Shown one piece after another: positions 1 through 11,400 of a stretch of DNA of 29,939 bases. The stretch is taken from NCBI GenBank assembly GCA_001579985.1, contig LRSR01012760.1:1-29939 (forward strand). Direction: 5' to 3'. Under the pieces are notes generated by a model, which saw nothing but the letters and a program-made list of their open reading frames with translations, searched no databases and was not told the DNA's origin. This DNA is from Hypsibius dujardini. Its lineage: Eukaryota; Tardigrada; Eutardigrada; Parachela; Hypsibiidae. Each line of letters starts with the position of its first letter. Positions within the stretch are counted from its first letter, which is position 1. A program made the translations under genes and the position numbers.

Positions 1-2113
1 GCTGAAGAATGACGAGGGACCGTAAACGGACTGCTGCGTGTGCTGGATCACCACGAACACCTATTACGGAGTATTGAGTTGGCGAATCAGCCGTTATTAA
101 AATTTGAGAATGCATTGTCACCTACATAACTGCCCGGATGAAGATGTGCATAGCTCGCATCAGTCTCTGTATAGGAGAAGCAGTACGTGCTTCAGGGCGA
201 ATGTATAACACGACCGCGTGACCTTCTGCAGAGATTGTCTTACCAATAATCGTATAGTTCCAAGGGTTGGCGTCAAGAACACTGGAAAATATTTAGCAAA
301 AATTTGTTTAAAAATTGGGTTAAACCAGGGATTTGTATAGGATCCGTATAAGTCGAAACGAGGGTCCTTCGTGATAGGGCCAGGCGGTGGGTAAAGATTT
401 TTTTTCAAAATTTCGGCCTATAGTAATTAATCATTTTAACATTTTGTGGGGGTTGAGGGAGTTTGATTTCCATGATCCAAGAATTTTAAACAAATTTAAA
501 TATTTCAGGTTTCGCTCAAATTTAAAGTTTTTTGGAGTCAAATATATATTTAAGGTAAGGAATTTTAAAACATTTTCAAAAATTATTGAGGATTCAAAAA
601 TAATGAAGGATTTCAATTTTCTTTTTAAATTACAGGTTTTCGTTCAAAGTTTAGGTCCCTATTGAGGAATGCGAAATTTGAATTCTTCAACAACGGTACT
701 AATTTGATAGAATAACTGATGTTTTTGAGAGAAAAAAATGACGTCTGGCGGGGGAGGGGGTTAGAAACCAGACGCCCATCCCCAAGTTTTAAAATAATCA
801 AGAACACGAGGCCGAATTTCGGGTTTAGTTAAAAAAATGCATTTTGCTCCTTTTTCCACCCCCTAGTCCTACCATAATGGGTCCTGGTTCTGATCTTGTA
901 AGGATCCCAACCGAGGTTCTGCTGTAAAACATATGAAGGGAAAGACACGGTTTTTCGCCTCGACTCCGATCGCTGGCAAATTGTAGAGCCACTTTTGAGA
1001 CAGCTCAACTTGTGCGGTGTATTGCGCTCTGTCAATGCAAAGTTCGAAATATTTTGTCACCAGTCCCAGTATAGACTTGATGGAGTAGTATATGAGGGCG
1101 TAGATGGTTGAGCCGTTGGTGTACTCCATGAGGATTGTCGCGTGGAACCATTTGAAAAGAAGGAGCATTTCGAGTAAGGAAGAGCCAGAGACGGCGATCA
1201 ATCCCGCCATGCCAATCGACGTGGGTGTGCTGATGTAGTTGTACACGACGGGTGGTACCCAATTGCTTTAAAACAATAATTGCTGTAATTTTATTTTCTG
1301 CTGGAGAATAGGTCGATGTTAATGGAAAAATCAAAGTGAAGAAGAATTTCAATAGAAACACAATCTCTAGTGCTCATGATAAAATTAAGGACGATACGAG
1401 CAGTCAATTTTTTACACAAATCATACTTCATTTCGCACACAATTTGTGAAGTCTTTCACAGGGCGTATGACTATTCTTTATTATGTGAAGCGATGTGTGA
1501 GCTTTCAAAATTTATACGCCTTATTCATTCTTATTCGAAACGCAAGCAGACTAAGTTTTAGAAATAAATGACAGAATAAAAGTCTTCAAAGGCACGTATC
1601 TTTTGATCAAAAATGTTGATCGCCAGGCTTTTGCCATATCCTTTGCAGGATACGGTATGGTCAGCAAGCCACCACACCCTGTGGGCATGTAAATTTGATT
1701 TAAATTTAAATTTAAAAAAATTCGAATTTGTTTTCGCCCACCTGAAACAAGTAAAGCAGTACCCCGATGCAGTGCTTTGATGTTGTTATACTCTGTCAGC
1801 AGTAGCGGAGCATTCGCGTCCGAGTAAACACACACGCTGTTGCTGTAATTATAAAGCAGGCTCACTGAAAGGTTCAGCTGATTTGTGAAGCGAGTATTCA
1901 CGGTGCTCCTTGCAACGTCCCGTGCCGCGCCAGTGTAGGGAAGTGCCACACCGATCGATATATTCAGCGGATCGTGCTGATCAGTTCGATATGGCAAGGG
2001 TGGTCATTTCCCGATGCCTCATGAATGGGCGATGCAGAAAGTGGGATTAATGATGGGGTGGAAACGACGAGAACAAGCCACACAGCAAAAACCGAAGAAA
2101 ACAAAGAAATCAT
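1..2113 (-). pseudogene. Receptor guanylyl cyclase pseudogene psi-A (5' part, extracellular domain; continues beyond left edge)
   Basis: This is the 5' part of a third paralogue of genes B and C. Exons in transcript order: E1 1742-2113, E2 1641-1678, E4 959-1265, E5 244-281, E6 126-166, E7 1-60 (cut by the window edge). The ATG at 2113 opens a good signal peptide (MISLFSSVFAVWLVLVV) followed by the family motif ELISTI. One base is missing near 1969-1973, so this frame meets TGA at 1964-1966, while the next frame continues with PLNISIGVALPYTG. Exon lengths 372, 38, 307 and 41 are each one base short of the phase required by B and C (E1, E2, E4, E6). The donors after E2 (GA at 1640-1639) and E4 (GCGAAA from 958) are lost. 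E5 is two codons shorter but in frame. The 25-nt microexon was not found. The whole looks like a decayed ANF-receptor-type domain. Systematic single-base assembly errors are the alternative, but they would not explain both lost donors. Confidence 0.82.
341..905. mobile_element. Inverted-repeat (MITE-like) element, copy 1, in psi-A intron 4
   Basis: The left arm (341 to about 410) and right arm (about 830-905) are imperfect inverted repeats of roughly 70 bp, both beginning GGATCC at the outer edge and sharing AGG-CC, TAGG and GGTGG blocks. The interior is AT-rich with no coding potential. A diverged second copy is at 28191-28676. The right end lies 53 bp from the damaged end of psi-A exon 4. 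Confidence 0.6.
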
Positions 2114-2303
2114 ATGTACTGACGATTATGCGACTAATAAGGCTTAATCTGTTGTATTGATGTATCTGTTTTTTTCCACTACAACTTTCATTTTGTAAAA
2201 TAGGCTGGTTGAAAAATTATTATAAAGACAGACATTTCGGTATGCGCGTTGACATTCAAGAAAAATTTCAATTCGATGGAATTTGATGTGTGGAAGTCGA
2301 CTA

Positions 2304-2662
2304 AGGTACACGCGGGTATGCATAACATGATAGTTGTCTTTATTATTTAGTAGTTTCGTAGTTGTACTTTCTAATTGTAGCTTTCAGTTTGTATTTATGT
2401 GTTTTTAATTAAGAATATGAATGTTATTTTTAATTAGTATGCCCAATTTCTTGAGAACTAAAAATACAAATCGACCTTCTGAATCTTGACCCAAAGTGGT
2501 GTTATACACAAACTGAAGCTACAATGAGAAAGTACAACTACGTTACTACCAAAGAGAAGCTCCAACTGAAAAATGTAACTGCAAAACTAAATTACTGTAC
2601 ACTAAAAACAACAACTAACTACAGACTATAACTACCATCGTTTATACATACCCAGGTACACA
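2304..2662. mobile_element. Inverted-repeat element in the psi-A/B spacer
   Basis: The outer arms (GGTACACGCGGGTATGCATAA at 2305 and its diverged reverse complement ending near 2662) enclose a strong inner pair: 2351-2393 is nearly the reverse complement of 2508-2549 (GTAGTTGTACTTTCT and TGTAGCTTTCAGTTTGT). No ORF is present. The fold resembles a non-autonomous foldback or MITE element. Confidence 0.5.
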
Positions 2663-5220
2663 CTCTGTATACGCACAGACGGCTGAACATCATACTGTAA
2701 CGTCTGGCTGACACATTATTCATTAAGAATGAGAAAATACGCACATCACAGTAGTTTTTTACTCACAGCAGGTACATATATATAAAAACATCTCGGTATT
2801 TTTGTGTATGCAAATTTGCTGCAGGAAGCATTGGGGTATATATAAACGATGATGACGAGTGTTGGGCTAGTTAGCGCTTAACATCAAAAGAGGATGCGTG
2901 ACATATCTGAAGTTGGGGATTATAGTGAATATTTTTAGGATGAAAATTAAATCACTACCGGCATGTCCGCGATGCCTCTAATTTGAGCTGACGTGCTCTC
3001 ATATTGCGGAACATGTGATACGTGTCGATCGTGTTAAAAACAGGAAATTTCATTGAGTCTCAATCAGGACAATCATGCACATCAAGATTCAACAACCCGA
3101 GGCAATAAAATAATAAACGGATGCTCTGGTGCAATAAAAACATATCGTTACGAGCTGGAGAGCTCGGGAAAACGCCTTTCCGGAACAAGGAACAAGCTCA
3201 CGGAAGGATTTCCGTTGAACTGCTTTCATATAAAACGTTTATGAGACGCCCCCATTTTCTTGAGAATGGAACAAGCTATCGCTCTTCTTTGTTGCGGTTC
3301 CAATTATTAGCGCTTATGACCCTGGTCGTTATGGTGCATTGAAAATAAAATAAAATGATTAGCTGAATTAATTGTTCTCGGAATCCCATTCAACCACCCC
3401 GGAGCAGATCTGCTGATTGTGTTTTTTTCCGTACCGTCAACATGGCGCCGCGCACACAAAATGTTACAGGAGGAGATGTTCTGTCTGTGTAATGCCGGGC
3501 TTGATTACCAATACTGGGCCCGACTCCTTCCTTTTACAACCGCCTAATCAATGCTGGACGGCGGACAACCGGCATTTCACGGCTGTTTTCATAGTTTTGA
3601 TTTTGTCACATCATCTCGTCTCCGACGAGCACATGCGAATGTTTTAGCAATCAATTGTGTTTGTCTCTCTCGTGACAAATTCGTTGCGCTTTAAGCTGAA
3701 CTGTAAAGTCATTGCAGCGGGAACGAACTATCTATCAATTTTACTGCTTCGAACCGCCAGCAAAGTAAGAATAAAGATGAACAAATTGTTCTGGGAAATT
3801 TCTAGGCTGATTTCATTTTTTCTTTTGATGAAAATTTGGATGTCTCATTGTTTTAATGCATGTTGAAGAGCGTCTAGGTTCGCCAGAGACGCTGTGGTGC
3901 AATTTTTAGGGGGTGTGGCCTCAGGAGGCTATAGTCAGCGAGTAGCCCCACCCAAGTGCAGAGGATTCGGCCCCTGTGGGGTGACGGTTTAGACGCCGCC
4001 TTGCTTATGGCGCTGGGTGACCGAATTTGCCACCGCCGCTCTTACTGGTTAGTTGGTTGGAATAGCGCATTTTTTTGCGTAGGCAGTTTAAATCTATGTT
4101 ATACTCTGCATATAAATTTAAATTAGTTGGTGTGCTTGAATCAATGACATCGAGAAAGACAGGGGACCAATCTTCACGGATTAAGTGTGCGGGATTTAGC
4201 AGCATTACTGCCAGTTCAGAAGAAAGCAAAAAAAGGGGAGTTCAACGAGCGAGGAGGAATTAAACTCGGAAGTTCAAAGAACGACGAAGAGAACGAAATT
4301 CGGAACTCACAAAAACAGTCAAACAGGCCGCATCCGCTCAGTCCGCGGGCAATGCCGAGGGAAGGTTTGCGCTGCCCGGCGACCAAAGATTTGAACAACG
4401 AGGAAAATGAAGAGAAATCCGAAAGTATTCAAGCTCTGATGAGTCTGCTCATGGGAAAATTGATCACGCGTTTGAGATTAGACCGATGCCAGGAGGGCTT
4501 CGAGGTTCCGAGAGAAGATCATCCGCTTAAAAAAAATCCCGATCTTTGAGGAGACCAAGGCGAGGACGCAGTAAAATTGCTGATGTAATTAAATGTAACC
4601 CAACGCACCGTCCCCGATCACGCCTCTCTGGCCGTGGTGCTAAGGCAGTGAACTGCTGCTATCCTGCACGGTCGCCTTTCGCTCGCACACCGTTTTGCCA
4701 GGTTTGTTGGCCATCCCTCCGTCCGGTTCTGCAACATCTCTGGGACGTTGCTCGCACAGAAGGGCAATATTACGGAGTCAATCCGCGGTGTGCAGATGCG
4801 CGGCAGCAATTAACCGCCGATAAACTTACTGATAAACGCATTCCGTCGCCGCGCCTGCTACGCTCACGGCGGAAGAAAGGCCTGTGCCGCAATCAGAACA
4901 AATAGTCAACTGCTTTTTGTTATTTTCATTTCACCTCAGTGCTCTGTGTGTGCAATGTACTGTGGCTGCCACTGTTTCATGACATTTATGTAATGAATAA
5001 TCTAGCTAAACGTCTGACGGATTTAATACAATTCGTAAAAGTATTATATCTTTCCAGTGCACAACTAGCTTCCAATAAGTTTTGGAAAATTATGACACAG
5101 TTTTGATTGAGTGTAATGTAATGTAGTTACACAGCATAGCGTTTTAGACAATGAAAAGGTTTTCAAGAACAGTTTGGATATCGATGTATCCGTACTACTC
5201 CTGCCCATTTTTCTTTGAAG

Positions 5221-5226
5221 TTTATT
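5221..5226 (-). terminator. Probable poly(A) signal of gene B
   Basis: AATAAA on the minus strand, 187 nt downstream of the gene B stop codon (5413-5415). Position and motif fit a 3'-end processing signal. There is no transcript evidence. No equivalent AATAAA was seen in the 450 nt after the stop of gene C. Confidence 0.45.
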
Positions 5227-5331
5227 TTTCCGCTTTTGAACTCAACTTCCATGTTTCCATTCGGATGTCTGAGATTTTAACCAAGTCTTCATATGCCGGA
5301 ATACGTTCTGCCACTTAAAAGAAATATTTTT

Positions 5332-5358
5332 TACTTGTTAATAACTTGTTAATAACTT
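5332..5358. repeat. Short tandem repeat, 12-bp unit
   Basis: ACTTGTTAATAA occurs twice in tandem plus a partial unit, in the 3' flank of gene B. Confidence 0.6.
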
Positions 5359-5412
5359 CAACTATGAAATGATAAAGAGTGCGCGCGCCAATTTACAGTT
5401 TGTGAGACTACT

Positions 5413-8400
5413 TCAGCACCCGACCGTTAGTTGCCGACTTTCAAGCCAAAACGTTTCCATCTCTCCTTTTCCTTTGACAGTAATTTTCCCACGAGGTGTG
5501 AGAAGTAGCTGGATCTCCGTCTTCAGGAAATCAGCAGTCGTTGGACTGACGTGAATTCGCCCCGGTTCGCCGTGGCTCTCCATGCGGCTGGCGGTGTTCA
5601 TTGTATCTCCAAACCTGAATGATAACTCTTTCAGCAAGCAAATTTGCGGGTTTCATTGCGTGCACATATCACTTACAGACAATATCGCGGTGCTCTGATT
5701 CCCACCACTCCTGCGGCAACCGGTCCTGATGCCGAAACCGAATTAAAAAATACAATATTCAACTGTTGTAGATTGAATCATATTTTTTAACTTAAAGTAT
5801 AAATTAAAAATTAGTTTTAATTTGGCAGAAGCTAATTTTAAATCAGAATTAGAATCATTATCATAAAAAATGCAGTTCAATTAAATTAAATTTCAATTAA
5901 TTAATTAGTTTTTTTACATTTTAGATCACATTTTAAATTAACCTGAATCACACTAATTTGAGCTTACGTCTGTATTACCCGAGTGAATTCCGACGCGTAA
6001 CCTGGTCGTGCCATGAAACTGAGACTCTGAGTAGGCTTTCAGAAAGGACAATCCCATAAAGGCAATGGCCCTGGCGTGAGCTGTGCCATTGGGAATCGGT
6101 AGTCCACTGGCTACCTATTCACACATACAAATTGTGGAGATTCCCCAGTCCGCGTTTTTTATTTGAAGTTTAAGTAAATGGATTTTTTTGAGCAAGCTAA
6201 AAATACATTGGGTTGAAATACTCACCACGTAGGAGTCATTTATCGTTTCGACTTTGTAGACGTCGAACTTTCCGATTAAGACGTCCAGCGTCGAGTAGAC
6301 TTGGTTGAGAAAGGCTATAACATCGTAAGGCGAATTGGCCAAGGCAAAGTCCCCAAAACCGTCGATGTCGCTGAAGAACAAGGTCACCATGTCAAACATT
6401 TTTGGAGTGACGTCTTCGTTGGCTCGGAGTCTTTCAACGATGACCCTTAAAAAATTAGAATAACCGGAATGCGTTATTAAAATAAAACCAGTTGCTACAA
6501 CATTTTAGAAATATATTTGATTATCAAGAAAAACCTGCTTTTTCAGTGTCAACAAAACGTTTCCAAGTCACCAAATTCATCTATATTTACACTGTATTTA
6601 ACGACAGAAGACGGTATTGTACCTCGGTAACATTTCTTCCAGGAGCAAATCACACAATCGTCGCTGCTCCAACAAATCTTGAGTTCGCTCGTCGACTTTA
6701 TCTTCCAGATCGCTGGCATAAATTTCGAGACATCGCATCGTTCTGCTCATGAGGTTGTCTTGCTTCCTGATTTGCAGTAAGGCGAACAGTTCCTCCTGAA
6801 CCACATCGATGGTTGGTCGCTGAACTGGCTCCATATCACAGCATTTCACAATCCACTGCAAAACACTGTCTGGTACTAAATCGGACGGAAAATTTGGACC
6901 TGAAATGGAGAATGAATTTAAATTTACATAATAATGTATCCGAAATTTGCATTAGAAGAAGTTCGAGAAACAAATTACAAAATAGAAAAACCCTTACGAG
7001 GTGATATTAAAATCGTTTACAATTTGTCGTTTTTGTGTAGTTCAAAATTATTTAAAAAAATAATCAATTATATTCTTAAAAATATTCAAATACAAATTTC
7101 CTAGATTTCATGGATAAGTACGAAAATAAAGTCTTACTTGGGACTTTTTCCGAAAGAAGTGAAATTGTCTCGGATAAACTGAGACTGGTAAACGTCTCAA
7201 ATAATATAATTCCCAGTGCGTAAATGTCACTGTGTGAGTCCGTCTCGTATGCCTTGGACGCGACAAGTTCCGGCGCTGCCCACATGGCATTTTTCCACGT
7301 TTTGTGTGGCCCTTCCTGCTGGCTTTCATCCACACCGAATATCTCTCGCAAATGCTCATGTCCCAGCTTTGAAATTTTCAGGACAAAGTGCTTGTCGATG
7401 ATACAGCAGAAGCTGGTAAGTCGGCCGTGTTTACGAAGTTTGGAGGTATGGATGAAATGCAGTCCCTGCATATAATAGGCGGCGGAGTAACACGAAATGC
7501 AAAATATATTTATTCGTGAAACTTTGGTAAATTTGCAGGGCTCTGTGTAGCACTTGCCTGGATGAGGTCCTGCACGAAGGATTTTTGGAACTCTCGACTG
7601 ACTGGTTCCTCATTCAAGAGGTCTCGTAAAGAACCCTTATCTCCGAACGCTTCCATTAATAAAACGGAAATGGTACTGGGGACTGTGATGAGTCCCAGAA
7701 ATGCGTTGACGTTGTTCTGATGGCAGGTGTGAACCTACGAAATAGTTATACAAGTTAAAACCTCGAGTTGGAAACGTTTATTTAGGTCGACGCAATCCTA
7801 TTTCTAGCCAACCCCTTTTTAGGCCTAGTTTCAACCGCTAGCATTGCTTGTGAAGATAGAGATCTTTTCTTTAGAATTAAATACATTTTCTTGATCTTAA
7901 CTCATCTGAATTCCAATTTGAAATCGATCGGCATTAATTAGTTAAGGGGAACCGGCGCTTTTGGTTTAAAATTCATAACAGATCGCTCAATATATTAGCA
8001 CAGAATATAAATTCGAATTCCCTATTTTCTATCAAATTATGGTTAATTTGTAACTTTGCCTTTTTTACGTTATTTAAAAAGGTTTCATGACGTCAGCAGG
8101 TCCTCCTCTCCTTTTAGACATTCTGTTAACATTTTCATTAGACGAATTGCCTTAGAACTACTGCATAAAGCAAAAGTGAAAACACATAGCGACACAAGTT
8201 CATCCCATCCCAAAATTACAAATTTGCGAAGGTTTTTGGTAATTTTTGTTCCACAACAAAAGATAAACTATAAAGCCGAGTTTTCGGTGTTAAAAATTTG
8301 AGTGTTTATCAAAAAGTCTGAAATTTGGAAAACCAGACGAAAGTTTCAAAAGAATATCCAATTTGTTATAAGGAAATCCGATGGCTTGATGTGATGAGTT

Positions 8401-11400
8401 TCAGAACAAAATATGAATCCGAAAGTTTCCAAACCCAATTTTCTTATGTGAAAAAAACATATTGGAAGGTAAAACAAATTGTTCCTTGCCAATTAACATC
8501 TTCGGCGACCGGATTGAATTCTCAACACAAACAAAGCGCCAGGTAGCACTTAAATACGTTGTTGGCAATCAGGGGAGAAACTGTGAGCCATTTTGGAGAA
8601 ATAAAGTTCGTAATGCTCCACTACTTGGAAAAACACGATTAGGTCCGACTCCTTCCCCTCCGCCCGTTTCCAAAAATGCTTTCGCTAATATTAGTTAATT
8701 TAAAATTTTATTTGGTTTTGTTGGCGTCGCCAAACATTTATTGTAATTTATAGGTAAAGCTATAGTGGCTGGAAACAGGGTGGCTGGAATGTATTACGGA
8801 ATTCTCGTACTGATTATGAAAAAATTGAAACTGTCGGCAATTGTAACCCCAAACCAGCAACGGTATATGGAAGCATCTGCCACCCAGCATTCTGACGACC
8901 TGACTTTGGGCTGCTTACCATGTCGAATATGGTGACAATGCGTTGGTCAGTGAAGTCAGTCGTCGAGGCGGATAGTTTAACATTGGAAATCCAGACATCG
9001 CGGCCTCGGAACGTCCACCGCCCACAGTTTTCAATCAGCACAGTTTCACCACGCAGGAACAGCTCTCTGGATTCTCCGGTAGTGGGATCGAGCATTGGTT
9101 CCACGTCGTCGGCGACTGCAAACCAAGGTCGTTTCTCGAGCGTCTGGTGATGGGATTTCAAACGCCTGACAGAGTGGAGATGGAGCGTAATAAACTCAAC
9201 TTCAACTTCTTTTATAAATCGTCTGTACTGTACCGGATGAGTATTATGGAGAAAGTTAGAAAGACCACAGCTAATCCGGTGACTGTGGCTACTCCTGCAG
9301 TGACGGCCGAGGTACTTCCTGATAAGAACAAGTTATGTTTATTATCACATCCATAGCTCACAGCACATGTAGTTCACATATTAAGGGCCACCCGGCGCTT
9401 TGCTTAGGTAAATAATTCAATTTGGGTAGCCGAACGTGTTAGCAAGGAACAATTATTTTCAGATTCCAACATGTTTTTTTCACGGAAGAAGTTTGGGTTT
9501 GCAAAATTTTGCATTTTTAGTGTTTTTTTTTAATACATCATGTGACGTCATGAGGTCTCCTTATTTCATTTGGACATTTTTTTGAAAACTTTATTAGACG
9601 AATTTCGTTTGATTTACTGATTTACTGATTTACTGAGTTTTGAACTGTTTCGATAGCTACTCAAAAATTTAACACCAAAAACTAAGCTTTATACTTTATC
9701 TAGTGTAACGAGATAAAAATTACCGAAAACCTTCGCAAATTTTTCACTTTGGGATGGAATGTATTTGGGTTGCCGTGTTTTTTTCACTTTTGTATTCTGA
9801 CTAGGTACCGTAAAGAGAAACGCTGCTTTTCGGGTGTACCGAATTCGCATATCTAGAGAAACTGTCCGAAACGCAGTAAATTTGACGAAATTTGTTTAGT
9901 AAAATTTGTAAAAGAATTTCCAAATAGGAGAAGAACCTGGTGACGTAATTTGACTTTTTTTGAAAAATGTGAAAAAAGCAGAAGTCTGCAAATATACCAT
10001 AGTTCAAAAAAAATAGTGAGTGGAGTGGCGAATATATATTTCGAGCCAAAACGTTCGGCGACCTGTCATGAATTTGAGACTAAAACAAAACATCGGGTTC
10101 CTTATAAAGATGAGGTATATTTATGGTCAGAGATGTGTAATTACAATATACAATGTAGTTAAACGCCATTAAAGGTCTTGATATTGTTTAAAGCAGATTA
10201 TGCATCTTAGTTATTTTGGAGGACATCTTGTATTACCTACAGGTATGAGGCCTTCACAAATACGTTTTTACCTTGATCACTACAACGCCCTTCAAGTCCC
10301 GAAAAACCGCAAGCTGGGACATCCAGTGGTACAGCTGGACCTACCCACTCAATGGTAACGTTTTTGTCCAAGATGTATGTTTGTTGAAGGGAATTATAGC
10401 GTGCTGCTCTCTGAAATTCACGAATCATAACGCTCAGTCCTTGTTACTGGTCATCATCTTGGACAGAAATGGCCAAAACAAAAATTATTTTGATACTGTA
10501 ATGCCGCGTTAGCTTCGCGCACCTGTAGCACCACCCAGGGCGATTTCCCCTCCCCCCCACTCCGTGTGTTATTGCCCGGGCAGTATATACTGAAAATGCT
10601 GTATTTGTTGCGCGAAGCTAACGCGGCAGTACAGTAATTTATTTTTAAAATTAATTTGAAGTTTGTGACTTAACTTTTTGATCAGATCCTACTCAATTTC
10701 GTGTATGTATTCTGTGTTTTCTATTCAACCGTTAGTTATTAACAATTTTTTAGTTAGTCTTATTCAGAAACTAATAAAACTAAAAGTGAAACATTAATAT
10801 TTATTTCTTCTAGTTAAGATTTAGCTAGGTTTTGAAGTTTAGTTCAACTTTGTCATCCGTATATAGTTTCAGGGCTTGTTACCTGATGGAAACCTGATGC
10901 GTTGTTGAAGGTCAACAGGATCAAATCAATATGCCGATAACCGTTGGCGTCAATAAAAACAGACCCGCTGGGGAAATCGAATGTCCGGTTAACGACCAGC
11001 GATTTCAACCGCTTCCCGCTGCAAATCTCCACATCCGTCAGAGTACGATTTTTGTCCTGGTTCAACGATTGGTTGACGAGGGCAGCGAAGAGTGAGACAC
11101 TGTTGTAGGTCTCTCTGATCGGGTAGAGGTCTAACGGCTACACCGTGCGATGGACAATAAGAAGCTTTGTTTTTTTTGGAAAGTCCAACAAGTACATTTA
11201 TTAATTAATCAGCATCTACACGATTTTCGCGGGCTATTCTGAAGATAACATTTTTTTCCTGGTGTTCTCTCAGTGAATATCATTTCTCGTGTAGTGAAAC
11301 CCAACGCATGTCAGGCAATAAATACTTGATGAGTGTTATTCACAACCTTTTTAATTATCATTTACTAAGCCCAAAACCGTTTTTGCTAAAGGTCAGACAG

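Larger units (their letters stand above)
2114..5412. other. Spacer between psi-A 5' end and gene B 3' end
   Basis: Holds the inverted-repeat element at 2304-2662 and the poly(A) signal of B at 5221-5226. A more GC-rich stretch, about 4180-4905, is open on the plus strand in two consecutive frames. These frames have no ATG at their 5' limits and no family I recognise. Nothing else could be assigned. Confidence 0.6.

Noticed and set aside
1267-1640. Search for the 25-nt microexon in psi-A, including read-through from exon 2
   Set aside because: No segment with acceptor, donor and an EWDLLLF-like peptide was found. Read-through of exon 2 (DMAKAWRSTF) is open for a while but does not match the paralogues.
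4187-4905. Two consecutive plus-strand ORFs (about 120 aa each) in a GC-rich stretch
   Set aside because: Both begin at non-ATG codons (GTG, TTG). They are low in hydrophobic residues, rich in Arg/Lys/Glu, show no recognised motif, and have no splice context. They may be a relic of a mobile element, but nothing supports a gene.
8056-8698. Plus-strand ORFs around gene B intron 12
   Set aside because: They fall mostly within the TTAA-flanked element and its flank. No transposase motif was seen.
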